Counted from the first letter of the stretch, positions 11,883 to 24,082 are shown. The stretch: 64,000 bases of DNA from Bettongia penicillata ogilbyi (GCA_023548195.1 JAJHZJ010000311.1:6674811-6738810), one strand, 5' to 3'. Notes: a model not told the origin generated them from the letters alone. Numbers and translations are program-made.

Positions 11883-13480
11883 AGCCAAAGAAAAATAACT
11901 AAATCAAGCTGGGAGGGAAACAGAGACAGTTACTATTGATAATCACTCTTAAACCAGGAGGGTCCAGAAAACAGCCCTTAAGTGAAGTTGGGGCAGGGGC
12001 CTTGTGTTGTCCAATCTATGGGCTTTGAAGTGCAGTAGGTTTAAGGGGAAGGGGAGGGAAGGAGAGAGGAGAGGAGGGGAAGAGAGGGGGAAGGGGTAGC
12101 AGGAAATGCTTGAATTTCACTCTCATCTGAATTGGTTCAAAGAATTGAAATCGGTTCAATTGTGTTTAGAAAATAACTTACGCAATAGGGAAATGGGGGA
12201 AGGCAATAAGATAAAGAGGGGTGGGAGGAGAATGCTAAAAAGGAAGACAGATTAGAAGCAGACTTTTGAGGAGGAACAAGATAAAAAGAGAGAAGAAAAA
12301 TAATAAAATGGGAAGGAAGGAAATATACAGGATTCATAACTGTGAATGGGAATGGGTGAGCTCACCCATAAAACAAAAACAGACAGAATGGATTAAAAAC
12401 TAGAATCCAACAATATTTTAAACAGAAAAACTCACACAGAGTTAAAATAAAAGATTGGAGCAGAATCTAATAAACTTCAGCTGAACCTTCCACTGTCCCT
12501 TCCCCACTCAAACCAGGCAGAGGTAGAAATCATGATTTCAGACAAAGCAAAAGCAAAAATACATCTAATTAAAAGCAATAATCAGGGAAACTACATTTTG
12601 CTTGAAAGGTACCACAGATGATGAATGAGAAAAATTTTTACAGCAAGTTTCTCCGATAAAGGCCTCATTTTACCGAGTATAGAACTGAGTCAAATTTATA
12701 AAAATAAGAGTCATTGCTCAACTGATAAACCATCAAAAGATATACAGGCAGTTTTCAGAAGAAGAAATCGAAGCAATCTACAGTTACATGAAAAAATGTT
12801 CTAAATCATTCTTGACTAGAGAAAGACAAAACAACTTTCAAGGCACCACCTCACAACTACCAGAATTGACAAATGCTAGAGGGGATGAGGGGAAAAGGAG
12901 TAAGCTAGAGAATTGTAGATGGAATAGTGAGCTGGTCCAACCATTATGAAGAGCAATTTACAACAAGGGCCAAAGAGCTATAAAACTGTGCATACTCTTT
13001 CACTCTGAGGTGTGTGTTTCAAAGAAATCAAAGGAAAAGTACCTATTTTTGTATGGGTAAAGAATTGGAAATTGAGAGGACGCTCATCAATTGAGGAAGG
13101 GTGGAATAAATTTTGGCCTATGATTGTAATGGAGTAATATTATGCTGTGAAAAATGATGGTGTGGTTTCATAAAACATGGCAAGATCAATATGAACTGAA
13201 GCAAAGTGAACTAAGAAGAACTGGGAGATCACTGTACACAGTAATATCAATGTTGGAATGATGATCAGCTGTGAAAGACTTGGCTACTCTGATCAATACA
13301 AGTATCCCAGACAATTCCAAAGGACTGGTGATGATTCTCTAGAGAGAGAAATGATGAACTCTGAGTACAAATAAGTTTAATTTCCTCTATTTTTCTTGCT
13401 TTTTTCTAATATATGGCTATTATTGAAACATATTTTCATTATTACACATTTATAATTGATGTATTGCTTGATTTCTCATT
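11883..13480 (+). mobile_element. L1, sense, continued: spacer, ORF2 fragments and 3'UTR
   Basis: After the SINE the purine-rich spacer continues (for example 12030-12100). The start of ORF2 is recognisable at about 12340-12630 ('gtgagctcacccataaaac', then the endonuclease-domain region 'ggagcagaatctaataaac'). At about 12640 the sequence jumps to the ORF2 C-terminal region ('gcagttttcagaagaagaaa' region, 'atgaaaaaatgttctaaatc'). It then runs to the 3'UTR and a T-rich end near 13400. The reverse transcriptase portion of ORF2 is therefore missing. Confidence 0.7.
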
Positions 13481-13654
13481 GAGTCAGTATTCTATCAGAA
13501 TACTTCTCCAAACACAAATTTATATTTGGCCCCTAATTCATTGCTACGCCCCTTGAGTCACTTAATTAGCTTTACTAGTTATTAAGTCAAAGGAAATTAT
13601 TTATTAGTAGCATAAGATATCAGGAAATAAGAGATGGAAGGGACAACAGTATTT

Positions 13655-15035
13655 AGAACTACTCGACAGAACATGAAAGAAGCACTCAAAAAACACTAAT
13701 AATGTGCCAGCAAATTTGGAAAACTCAATAGTGGCCACTAGTTTGGGAAAAAAATCAGTTTACAACCCAATCCTTAAAAAGTGTAATGCCAAGGAATGCT
13801 CAAATTACTGAACAACTGTACTTATATCACACACCAGCAAGATTATGCTTAAAATTCTGCAAGCTAGACTTCAGCAATATGCGAACTGAGAACTACCAGA
13901 AGAGCAGGCCGGTTCTGAAGAGGCAAAGGAACTAGAAACCAAATTGCCAACATTCACTGGATTAAAGAGAAAGCAAGGGAATTCCAGAAAAACATCTACT
14001 TCTGCTTCCTTGACTATACTAAAGCCTTTAACTGTGGGATCAAAACAAAATGTGTAAAGTCCTCAAAAGAGATGGGATTACTCGATCATCTTATTTGTCT
14101 CTGAAAAAACCCGTATGCAGTCCAAGAAACAACACTTAAAACCAAACATGAAACAACTGATTTAAGATTGGCAAAGGACCACAACAAGGCTATACAGTAT
14201 CTTCTTATTTAATTTATATGCAGAGAATGTGAAATATCAGTCTGGGTTATCAAAAGCCAGAATTAAGTTGCCAGAAGATATATCAATAATCTCAGAGATG
14301 CAGACAATACCACTCAGCAGAAAAGTGAGGAGCAATTAAAGAAGCCTAAAAGCTTGCTTGAAGCTTAACATCAAAAAAACTAAAAATCTTGGCAACTGGT
14401 CCCATTGCTTCCTGGCAAACAAGGGAAGAAGAAATGGAAGTAATATCAAATTTCATATTTCAACAAGGTGTAGATTGTGACTCCAGCCATGAAATTTAAA
14501 GACTCTTGTCCTTGGAAGGAAAGTCATGGCAAATCTGGACAGCATAAAAAGCAGTTCTATCACTTTGCCAACAAAGGTGTGTACAGTCAAAGCTATGATT
14601 TTTCCAGTAGCAATGTATAGCCATGGGAATTAGACTATAAGGAAAGCTGAGGGCTAGAGAATTGACACTTTTGAATAGTGGTCTCAGAGAAGACTTTTGA
14701 GAGTTCCTTGGACAGCAAGGAAAGCAAATCAGTCAATACTTAGAGAAATTAATTCAGGCTATTCACTGGAAGATCAAATACTGAAGCTGAAGTTTAAATA
14801 CTTTGGTCACATGAATAGATGGGACTCATTGGAAAAGACCCTGGTTTTGGGAAAGTTGAAGGCAAAAGAAAAGGGAGATTGCAAAGGATGAGATGGATAG
14901 TGTCAGTAAACAATGAACATGAACTTGGACTGAATTCCAGAGATAGTGGAGAACAGCAGGACCTAGAGTGCTATGGTCCAAGGGGTCACAAATAGTTGGG
15001 CATAACTGAACAACAACAAACTTTGACTGTGGAGG
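13655..15035 (+). mobile_element. RTE-type (BovB-like) LINE, reverse transcriptase 3' half, decayed
   Basis: Fragments of a BovB-like reverse transcriptase read in the sense direction through several frameshifts: 'NIHWIKEKAREFQKNIYFC' near 13960, 'SSYLFNLYAENV' near 14195, and 'RVPWTARKANQSI' with 'FGHM' near 14700-14810. The last open stretch is 64 codons. The element ends at about 15030 with 'caaggggtcacaaatagttg' and a CAACAACAAA tail, the typical RTE end. The 5' half is missing. It is inactive. Confidence 0.8.
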
Positions 15036-15084
15036 ATAGGGGTGATTAATTCTACTTGCATCAGCAGATGCAATATTTTGGGGG

Positions 15085-15825
15085 GGGCGGAGTTAATGTT
15101 TTATTTTCCTCCAATTACATGTACAGATAGTTTTCAAATTCACTTTTGTAAGATTTTGAGCTCCAATTTTTTTTCTCCCTCCCTCTCCTTCTCCTTCCCC
15201 AACATGGCATGAATCTGATACAGGCTATAATCATGTTAAACCTATTTCCACATTAGTCATGTTGTAAAAAAAAATCAGAACAAAGGGGAAAACTATAAGA
15301 ATGAAAAAATAAACCAACAAAAAAGACAGAAAATACTTTGCTTTGATCTGCATTCAGACTTCATAGGTCCTTCTCTGGATGTGGACAGTATTTTCCATCA
15401 TGCGTCTTTTGGAACTGTCTCATATCATTGTACTGCTTAGAAGAGCTAAGTCTATCAAAGTTGGTCATCGCACATTGTTGCTCTTACTGTGAACAATGTT
15501 AACGTTGTCTTGGTTCTGCTCACTTCACTCAGCATCAGTTCATGTAAGTCTTTCAGGTTTTTTTCTGAAATCTGCCTGTTCATCATTTCTTATGGAGTAA
15601 TAGTATTCCATTATATTCATATATCATTATAACCTGTTCAGCCATTCTCCAATTGATAGGCATCCCTTCAATTTCAAATTCTTTGTCACCACAAAAGGAG
15701 CTGCTATAAATATTTTTGCACATGTGAGCCCTTTTCCCTTTTTTATGATCTCTTTGGGATACAAACCTAGTAGTGGTATTGCTGGATCAAAGGGTATGCA
15801 ATTTTATAGCCCTGTGCATCAACCC
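15085..15825 (-). mobile_element. L1 3' end, antisense, 5'-truncated
   Basis: The plus strand shows the reverse complement of an L1 3'UTR, with a C-rich stretch near 15178-15200 mirroring the G-rich 3'UTR tract. The ORF2 C-terminal region follows ('ttctgctcacttcactcagc', 'ccattctccaattgatagg', 'gctgctataaatatttttg'). It stops near 15825 within ORF2. It resembles the pieces at 20810-21145 and 24498-25199. Confidence 0.75.
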
Positions 15826-16124
15826 CAAATCTTAATGTTATTTCCCTGGTTTAGACCCTAGGTGTTGCAAACTCTCTGTGAAATGAATCTCTTACCTGTA
15901 AAAAGAGGGAAAAATATGTATTTAAATGTATTTCAGATATTTTAAACTTACTATTTTTTACACTAAATAATTTCTTGATATCATCTACAAGAGAACAGAG
16001 ATGTATCTACAACTAAGAGAATAAAAACTGCTCAGACAAACCCGAGGTTTCCTTATCTTAGAAATCGGTGAGGTAGGAAAAAGCTGTACCAAATATAAGT
16101 TAGAACTAACACAAAAAGATCACA

Positions 16125-16275
16125 GACTGAGAGCTGAAAGGATCCCGAGAAGTCATCTAGTGCAAAAGAAAACTGAAGTCCAAAGAGGGCAAGTTACTTG
16201 TTCAGCGTCTTAAGCATAACAAGTAGCACAGCCAAGAGTAGAGTCTCAGTCCTCTGACTCCAAAAACAGCTCTTT
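16125..16275 (+). repeat. Short interspersed repeat of the 'ctggaagggacc' type
   Basis: The words 'gagctgaaaggatcccgaga', 'agtcatctagtgca', 'aactgaagtccaaagagggc' and 'cagtcctctgactccaa' have the layout of an ancient mammalian short repeat. The same pattern occurs at 51020-51190. I cannot name the family with confidence. The surrounding 15830-17100 is otherwise AT-rich intron. Confidence 0.5.
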
Positions 16276-17169
16276 TTCTACCAAGTCCTGAACAGAGAGG
16301 GAGCCAGGAAAGAAAAATCATACCTGGAATTACAGAGTCTAAGTCAGGATATGTGATCAGAGACCTCCAGAAAACATGTAAGTAGGAGCTACTAAAGTGG
16401 AAAGCAAACACAAGGAAGTTGCTCCCATGAAGGTATAGGATGAAGATTCTGGCAATGCCACTGGTCAATTTGTATGTATGATTTTCTAATTTCATTCACA
16501 AATCCAGTCCACAACTGGCACCTCCCTAATCCTCTATGACCTTAATTCTCCTATCAGAGGGACCTATCCACTTTTAATTTTAGTCTACACACTTCAGAGA
16601 AATATCTATGTGTGGATTACCCAAAATAGTGTCTATTGCCTATCTCCCAGAAATACCATGCAGAGTTAAATAAGAGTGTCAGTAAAAACACATTTATTGA
16701 CATTTAATATTAATGCTACTTTCAAGATATGCATATCAACCTGAAAAGATGGTTTTGTGACAAACAACCCATTATGTACTACATACTAAACTAATGCTTT
16801 CCTATGGGAATAACATTATTGCTACTCTATATCCTCCTGAGATGTGTTTTGGTGTTTCTTCTGTCTACAATGTTTACTATTAAATTATTTTATTTTACCC
16901 AAAAAAATAGCTGCATTATTTGTACATTCTGTTCCATTCTTTGTTGTTTCTTCTCAATTCATGAAAGACACTGGTCAAGATATTTCTTATCAACTGTGGG
17001 TCTTATTTATTTAGCATTTTGTTATTTTAAAGATGACTTTGTGTTTCTGTGTTTCAGATGTGTACTCTTCAACTGGATTTCAGGTTAAATCCCATTTCAA
17101 AGAATTTAATATTATTAAAATGAAGAACTCATAATGCAGTCAAGTCATAGCAGCATATTGTGCATCTAT

Positions 17170-17405
17170 TTTAAATTGCTGTTTCAGTCATGTCCGACTC
17201 TTCATGACCCCATTTGGCATTTTCTTGGCAAAAACTACTAGTGTGACTTGCCATTTCCTTCTCCAGTTCATTTTACAGATAGGAAACTGAGGCAAATAGG
17301 GTTATGTCACTTGCCCAGGTTAGGTCACACAGCTAGTGAATGTTTGAGGCCAGATTTGAACTCAGGAAGATGCACACCCCATCCACTGAGCCATCTAAGC
17401 ACTCT
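17170..17405 (-). mobile_element. tRNA-headed SINE with RTE-like tail, antisense
   Basis: On the plus strand: 'gtttcagtcatgtccgactc', 'ttcatgaccccatttggc', 'ccttctccagttcatttta', the core 'aggaaactgaggcaaatagg', 'gtcacacagctagtgaatg', and the reversed tRNA-like head 'ccatccactgagccatctaa'. The first part is the reverse complement of the tail that ends the RTE at about 15000. This suggests that an RTE supplied the machinery for copying it. Confidence 0.75.
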
Positions 17406-17849
17406 TTAGTTGGTCTATACATAATAAAATTGGAGCACAATATATTTATGAATGACTGAAAGCTAATACAATTATGATTAATTGCGCAGTACACAACTCT
17501 TAGCAAAGTTTCAGCCAGGTATTTACTTAATAAATGCTTCTGGCTAGTACATCTTACTAATCTATAATTTCCCCATTTATCTTAACCTTCTCCTCATGTC
17601 TACATTGTAATCTCCTCCTTTCCTAAAATCTACTCTCATCTTCTCTACTCAATTCCAACCTACAATGATTCCCAGTGACAAACTGAACAGAGAAAAACAC
17701 CTTCTATTCTCTACTTTGTGAACCCAGCCAACATATTTCAGAGCTGGCCCTCATTTTACTGATCAGTAAAAAAGGGCATTTAATGAAATGAATAAATTCT
17801 TAAGATCTTTTCCAGCCCAAATGAAGTCCACACTAGGTGGGTAGTAAAA

Positions 17850-18090
17850 TAGAGAGGCAGATAGGTAATACAGTGAAGAAAGTTATGAATCTGGGGTATG
17901 AAATGATATTTCAGACACTTTCTTAGCTATATAACACTGGGAAAATCACTCTTCTCTCCCTAAGACTAACATATGTATTTCCTCATCTGTAAAATATGGG
18001 AAACAATAACAGTACCAACCTTACAGTGTTGTTATGAAGAGCAAATAAAATATAGTATTTAAGGCATTTTGCAACATAAATGCTGCCACT
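17850..18090 (+). repeat. CORE-SINE remnant, sense
   Basis: Recognisable parts are 'acactgggaaaatcactc', 'tttcctcatctgtaaaatat', 'ggaaacaataacagtacc' and 'gttgttatgaagagcaaat'. It is the same layout as at 4905-5135 and 39395-39690. Confidence 0.55.
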
Positions 18091-18399
18091 GTTATCACTT
18101 TTATTATGAAATACAGCTGACATGACCTGGTGACTAATTAAAAATAGGGGAGAAGAAAATAAAAAGGCTAACACCAAAGTTTTCAAAATAACCAACAGCA
18201 TGAATGGTGATACTAATGACAGATATCTTCAAGTCACAGGAAGACTGTATTTGGGATTAAAGGATAAAGCTTTTGATATGCTGAGTTGGAGGCCCTAGCG
18301 AGTCATCCAGGTATAACATTTCTATTAGTGACAGGAAGATGGAAATGTGACCTTAAAATCAGAAAAGAGGTTGGTGCTAAAGATAGAGATTGAAATAAC

Positions 18400-18560
18400 A
18401 ATTCACACTGCTTTTATGATTTACAAAATACTTTCGTTACAGAAGTTCTGTGAAGAAACTGGGGTTTAGAGAGTAATTTGCCAATACTCACATAGTTAAT
18501 AATGTTAGAGATAAGATTTGAACCAACGTCTGAGTCTCATCTGACTATACTATGCTATGT
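18400..18560 (-). repeat. MIR/CORE-SINE remnant, antisense
   Basis: 'gaagaaactggggtttagag', 'aatttgccaatactcacata' and 'agatttgaaccaacgtctga' follow the reversed CORE-SINE order. Confidence 0.5.
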
Positions 18561-18751
18561 CTTGAAGCTATGTACCTAAATGAGACTACAAAGGAAGAAG
18601 GCATAGAAAAGAAAACACAGAAGAGAAGATAAGCTTTCTAAGCATGCACTATGCTACCTCAGAGGCAACAGGAAGAAACTATCTAGAAGCAGGGGGATAG
18701 TTAACTATCCCCAAGTATTACAAGCAAGTACAGAGTCAATACGGTAAAGTG

Positions 18752-18958
18752 CAGGAGTGGGAAACCTTTAGCCTCAAGGCCCCATATGGCTTTCTAGGTC
18801 CTCAAGCATGGCCTTTTAACGGAATCAAAACTTTATAGAACAAATTCCCTTAATAAAAGGATTTGTTTTATAAAACTTGGACTCAGTCAAAAGGCCACAA
18901 CCAAGGACCTAGAAGACCCCAAAGTGGCTGAAGGCACATCTGCACCCTCCCACACTCC
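18752..18958. mobile_element. Palindromic DNA element (MITE-like, possibly hAT-derived)
   Basis: The two halves are imperfect reverse complements meeting near 18853. 'tctaggtcctcaag' on the left pairs with 'ccaaggacctaga' on the right. 'atggccttttaacggaatca' pairs with 'ggactcagtcaaaaggcca', and 'agaacaaattccctta' pairs with 'aaggatttgttttat'. There is no coding capacity. The outermost ends have diverged and I could not fix a target-site duplication. The hAT assignment is an inference from its resemblance to other marsupial foldback elements. Confidence 0.65.
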
Positions 18959-19156
18959 ACCCAACAAGAAAAGAATCTAAATTCAAATCTCACCTATGAC
19001 CCTCAAGTACCTGTGTGACTATGAAAAATTAATTTAACCTCCCTGGGTTCTGTTTTGTAATCTGCAAAATTAGAGGGTTAGACAATTATCTCAATGGTTC
19101 CTAAGGGAAGAACAAAAAGAAAAGACTACTGGTTTAAAAAAATTACAAACAAATAC

Positions 19157-19186
19157 ACGCCCACACACACCCACACACACACATCC
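19157..19186 (+). repeat. CA-rich microsatellite, interrupted
   Basis: ACAC and CCCACAC runs. The intron between 18960 and 19810 otherwise holds nothing I can name. Confidence 0.8.
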
Positions 19187-19814
19187 ATGCAGATCTTTAA
19201 AGCAAAAGGCTTCAGTAAAGTGATGAGGATGGAAATCTAATTTTAAGAGGTTAAGGACTGGTTATGGAAAGAATACGAAATCCCAGTACCAATTTGAAAT
19301 GCTTTTACAAGAAATCTGAGGAAAAAATGGGACAGTATCTCAATGGCAAGAGAATGGTCAAAAAAAGTGTTTTTAGGATTAAGGATACTTGAGTATGTTT
19401 TCAGGCAATTGCCAGGTGGAGATAGTGAAATTACAGATATAGGAGAGAAAAGGTATGATGGGTAGAATTCAATTCTGGAAGGAGATGAGGGGAAGGGATT
19501 AAGGATGAAGGCAGAGAGGTATTAGCCTTAGCAAAAATAAGAAGAAATCGGGTAAAAATATCCACATTTTAAGGTGTGGGAGAGGGGAGGGGAAAGGTGC
19601 TCCTCCTGAGTGACTTATTTTTCCCCCAGTGAAGTAGGATGCTAGACTATCAGCTTTAAGTGTCACAGCTTACAGGTAGGGAGTTTGAGGAGAAAGGAAA
19701 AAGTTTAGAACAGTACTATGGCTTTAAGTGTAATTTCCTATGCACTGATGGAATCCATTCTCTATTTACAGACTGAGAACAGTCTATAACATTAAATAAG
19801 TGGAAGAGACCTTA

Positions 19815-20235
19815 GAGATAGTAGTAACAGTGCAGTGGAAAGAGTATTGGACATGAGGTCAGGAGACTAGGGTACAAATTCTATGTCAATCTCCTGTTCA
19901 GAAACCTTACAGAGATAAAATTCAATTTCTCTAACCTGGCAATCATAGCCGTGAACGATCAGGCCTACATTTCCTAGCCTTATTTCACATTACCCAACTT
20001 AGCTAGAATGTCCTTCCTCTTTTCCACCTCTCAGAATCTTCCTTTTCCTTCAAAACTTAGCTCAGCTATTACCTCCCATATGTTGCCTTCTTTCTCTACA
20101 TTCTAGCCCCAGTTATTAGTCTCACTCTTCAAATTTCCTTATGTTCTCCTGGAAGAAAACATAATGTATATGCCAACAAGTAAACAAGCACCTTTAAGTC
20201 AGGGACTATTTTGTTTTTGTTATCTGAAGTGGCAG
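19815..20235 (+). repeat. SINE head fragment followed by L2 remnant, sense
   Basis: 19820-19900 looks like a CORE-SINE head ('gtgcagtggaaagagtattg'). From about 19940, L2 words follow ('cctcttttccacctctcaga', 'cttcaaaacttagctcagc', 'aagtcagggactattttgt'). Both are decayed and the join is approximate. Confidence 0.5.
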
Positions 20236-20559
20236 TGTCACTGTTGTTAACATCATTATTGATATAGTAATAGTAGAAGGAATTGGCTAAAACCGTATTT
20301 TAAAGTTTTCAAAGCAATTTCCATTCATACTGTAATACAGTATAAAAATAAACCAATTACATAGATATTCCACTTTATTATCTAATCCATCCATCACTCC
20401 AGATAAGCAGAGGGTAACCCACTGTCTATCAATTCTATATGATTCAATTCCATGTCATCTCATAAATTTACCACAAGGAGTTGACCCAATATGCTGTGGA
20501 AGAACTTTCCTGAGTTCTCTTCATACTGGGGTCACATTTACATCACTTTACTCTCTGCT

Positions 20560-20755
20560 ATGAACTTCACATATGCTAGGACTGAATTAAATCCTAGCTC
20601 TCTAATGCTTACTAACTCTGTAACCAGGGGCAACAACAACCTTATAAAGTGCCATTATTCCTATTATACACATGAAGAAACAAAGGCTCAGAGAGATTAA
20701 ATAACTATCTTTGAGTAAGGAGTGAATCAGGATTCAAACCTATGGTGCACAAAAG
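20560..20755 (-). repeat. MIR-like remnant
   Basis: 'atgaagaaacaaaggctcag', 'gagattaaataactatctt' and 'gaatcaggattcaaacctat' are the reversed CORE-SINE core and flank. The repeat ends just before the target-site duplication at 20791. Confidence 0.45.
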
Positions 20756-20790
20756 CCATCCACAAAGGCTATCTTCCACTCTAACTACAT

Positions 20791-20809
20791 GACCTACTCA
20801 TAATTTCTT
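20791..20809 (+). repeat. Target-site duplication, left copy (antisense L1)
   Basis: The 19-bp word gacctactcataatttctt is present here and again at 25200-25218. It is followed immediately by a T-tract, which is the poly(A) end of an L1 inserted on the minus strand. The implied nick, after TTTCTT and before AAAG, fits the T-rich preference of the L1 endonuclease. Confidence 0.9.
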
Positions 20810-21145
20810 TTTTTTTATGTTTTTTTTTTAATGTTCTACAATCACTTCCTTAAAATTAAGATTTTATCCCCCCACCCTTTTCCCCCACTACCCCCCTCCC
20901 TCCCCACGACAGCATACAATTCTGTACAGGTTCTACATATACTTTCCTATCGAGTATGTTTTCACTATAGTCATGCTATGAAGCTGCACTAAAATAAATG
21001 GAAGAAATCATATAACAAATTAAAACATAATACACTCAAACACAAACACACACACACACGAACATGATCTGCTACATTCTGTGAATGAATTCCATATTTC
21101 TTTCTCTGAGTGTGGGAGGCATTTTGCCTTAGAAAACCACCATTC
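20810..21145 (-). mobile_element. Antisense L1, 3'UTR part (outer element, left half)
   Basis: It begins with the reversed poly(A) (T-tracts at 20808-20832). It then has the reversed G-rich tract as C-runs at about 20868-20906 and the L1 3'UTR, with a CA run at about 21044-21059. It stops where HAL1 copy A begins. The missing continuation is found at 24498-25199 on the far side of that insertion. Confidence 0.8.
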
Positions 21146-21643
21146 GGGGGGCAGAGTCAAGATGGCGGAGTAGAAAGACTCACGTATGTTAGCTCCGAAC
21201 CCACAGCCCATGGATTTAATGTCAGAAGAGCTCCCCACAAGTTCTGGATCACTGCAGGGTGTGCAGAAACACAGTGGAAGAGATTTCCATTCCAGAGAGC
21301 CCTGGAAAGCGGTCCCCAGGGTCCGTCGCCCCCGGAAAGTGGAGCCCACACCAGCACTAACCTGGCCACAGCCCCAGAGGAGCAGATCCGAGCAGGCTTC
21401 AGGGATGGAATTTCCGGTGGCCGAGAAGGTCCCTCCACCCACAGGCGCTACAGGTCAGTGAGAGAGACGTCTGGGCTGGCTGAGAGGGGAACAGGGTGTC
21501 TCCATGACTCGGGCCCCCTCGGGAGGAAGCAGCGGAGGCAGAGGCGGGGGCAGGAAGCAGCAGAGGCAGGAAGCGGCAGAGGCAGGGGCAGCAGCGGCGG
21601 CCCCCGGGACTCCCCAAGCAGGCAGGATCTTCATTACTGAAAG

Positions 21644-21850
21644 TCTCTGCATAAACCACCTGAAGGAGCTGAGCCTGGGAGACAGCCCTGCCCCACCCGC
21701 TCCATTACTAAGGTCTCTGCATAAAGCCCCTGAGGGAACTGAGCCTGGGAGGCGGCCCCGCCCCCACCCGCTCCATCACGGAAGATCTCTGCATAAAGCC
21801 CCTGAGGGAACTGAGCCTGGGAGGCGGCCCTGCCCCCACCCCAGCACCAG
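21644..21850 (+). repeat. 5'UTR tandem units of HAL1 copy A (three units of about 70 bp)
   Basis: The word 'tctctgcataaa' recurs at 21644, 21714 and 21786. Each time it is followed by 'gagcctgggag' and 'cccaccc'. Units 2 and 3 are closest to one another. Copy B has only two units. Monomer arrays in the 5'UTR are known as promoter repeats in some rodent L1 families; a promoter role here is an inference. Confidence 0.85.
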
Positions 21851-21984
21851 AACTAAAGCTCACATTGAATAGCAGCTGCGCCTCCCCGAAAAGCCCATTT
21901 GAATCTCAGATCCCAAGCACTACCTGGGCGGATCTAGGCGGGGGTGGAGAGGAATCTCAGAAGTCAAGTAACTGGCTGGAGAAA

Positions 21985-23038
21985 ATGCCCAAAAAAGGGA
22001 AGAAAAATAAGACTATAGAGAGCTTTTTTGAGCAGGTGCAAATGGTCCCGCTATTCGGTTCTGATGACGAGGAAATAGTCTTGCCATCAGGGAAAGACGT
22101 GGAGGGTGGGGCCTCAGTACCCCAGACATCCCAGGGGGATGTCGGGTGGGCTCAGGCCTTGGAAGAGCTCAAAAAAGATTTTGAAAAGCAAGTTAGACAT
22201 GTGGAGGAAAAACTGGGAAGAGAAATGTCAGAGATGCAAGAAAAGTATGAAAAACGGGTCAATACTTTGGTAAAGGAGACCCAAAAAAATGCTAAAGAAA
22301 ATAACACCTTGAAGAATAGGCTCACTCAACTGGCAAAAGAGGTTCAAAAAGCCAATGAGGAGAAGAATGCTTTCAAAAGCAGAATTAGCCAAATGGAAAA
22401 AGAGGTTCAAAATTAGTTCTCTCAAAATTAGAATGGAACAGATGGAGTCTAATGACTTTCTGAGAAACCAAGAAACCACAAAACAAAACCAAGAGAATGA
22501 AAAAATGGAAGAGAATGTGAAATATCTCATGGGAAAAACAACTGACCTGGAAAATAGATCCAGGAGAGACAATTTAAAAATTATGGGACTACCTGAAAGT
22601 CATGATCAAAAAAAGAGCCTAGACATCATCTTCCATGAAATTATCGAGGAAAACTGCCCTGACATTCTACAACCAGAGGGCAAAATAAGTATTGAAGGAA
22701 TCCATCGATCACCACCTGAAAGAGATCCAAAAAGAGAAACTCCTAGGAACATTGTAGCCAAATTCCAGAATTCTCAGGTCAAGGAGAAAATCTTGCAAGC
22801 AGCTAGAAAGAAACAATTCCAGTATTGTGGAAACAAAATCAGGATAACTCAAGATCTAGCAGCTTCTACATTAAGGGAACGAAGGATGTGGAATAGGATA
22901 TTCCAGAAGTCAAAGGAACTAGGACTCAAACCAAGAATCACCTACCCAGAAAAACTGAGTATAATACTTCAGGGGAAAATATGGTCTTTCAATGAAACAG
23001 AGGACTTTCAAGCATTCTTGATGAAAAGACAGAGCTGA
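21985..23038 (+). pseudogene. ORF1 of HAL1 copy A, frameshifted
   Basis: From the ATG at 21985 it reads MPKKGKKNKTIESFFEQV, a charged coiled coil (about 22150-22400), then the RRM-like region ('SRRDNLKIMGLPESHDQKK' near 22560) and the C-terminal domain ('QLAASTL'-like region near 22855). This is the L1 ORF1p layout, an RNA-binding, nucleic-acid-chaperone protein that would trimerise through its coiled coil. Relative to copy B it has a net 14-bp deletion at about 22413, giving a stop at 22414-22416, and a 1-bp loss at about 23030 that changes the last residues. It is therefore not able to make full-length protein. Confidence 0.85.
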
Positions 23039-23594
23039 AAAGAAAATTTGACTTTCAAGCACAAGAATGAGAAGAAGCATGAAAAAGTAAACAGCAAAGA
23101 GAAGTCAAAAGGGACTTACCAGAAGTGAACTGTTTACATTCCTACATGGAAAGACAATATTTGTAACTCTTAAAACTTTTCAGTATCTGGGTAGTTGGTG
23201 GGATCACACACACATACACACACACACACGTACATGCATGCATGCACACACACATACACACATGCAAACACATACAGAGACAGAGAGCACAGAGTGAATT
23301 GAATAGGATGGGGCCATATCTTAAAAGAAATTAAGGTAAATGGCGAGAGAGAAAGGTACGGGGAGGAAAGAGGGTGAATTGGAATGGGGTAAATTATATG
23401 TCATTTAAGAGGCAAGCAGGAGACTTTTTAGTGGAGGGAAAAAGAGGAGAGTTGAGGGGAAAAAAAAAACAAGAAGTTTACCCTCATCACATTTGACTAA
23501 AGGAAGGAATAAAATGCACACTCATTTTGGTATGAAAACCTATCTTCCAATACAGGAAAGTGGGGGAGACGGAGATAAGCAAGGGGTGGGGGGA

Positions 23595-23664
23595 TGATGG
23601 AAGGGAGGGCAATGGGAGGAGGGAGCAACTGATGGAAGGGAGGGCAATGGGAGGAGGGAGCAAT
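23595..23664 (+). repeat. 35-bp tandem duplication in the HAL1 copy A spacer
   Basis: The unit starting 'tgatggaagggagggcaatg' occurs at 23595 and again at 23630. Copy B has one unit (about 42905-42940), so the duplication arose in copy A or its direct source. Confidence 0.9.
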
Positions 23665-24056
23665 TTGAAGTCAACACTCAGGGAGGGACAGGATCAAAAG
23701 ACAGAATAGAAATAATGAGGGGCAGGATAGTATAGAGGGTAATTCAGTTAGCCTTACAGAACACGATTATTATGGAAGTCATTTGCAAAACTACACAGAT
23801 AGGGCCTATATTGAATTGCCTGCCTTCCCAAAGGGAATGGGTGGGAAGGGAGGGATGGGGAGAATTTGGAACTTAAATTTTAGGAACAACTGTTCAGTAT
23901 TGTTGTTGCTACTAGGAAATAAGACATACAGTTAATGAGGAATAGACAGTCATCTGGCCCTACAAGACAAAAGAGAAGATGGGGACAAGAGAAGGGAGGG
24001 ATGACAGAAGAGAGGGGCAGATTGGAGATAGGGAAAATTAGATTGCTCGGTGTATT

Positions 24057-24082
24057 GGGGTGGGGGGAGGGGAGAAAAGGGG
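24057..24082 (+). promoter_or_regulatory. G-quadruplex-forming motif in the HAL1 copy A 3' end
   Basis: Four runs of at least four G are separated by loops of one, one and six bases. The same arrangement is kept in copy B at 43330-43355. L1 3'UTRs are known to contain G-quadruplex-forming tracts. Folding itself is inferred. Confidence 0.7.

Noticed and set aside
16804..17088. A hydrophobic 94-codon frame that looks like a membrane protein.
   Set aside because: T-rich intron translates as Phe/Leu/Ile/Cys. It has no signal, splice support or homology.
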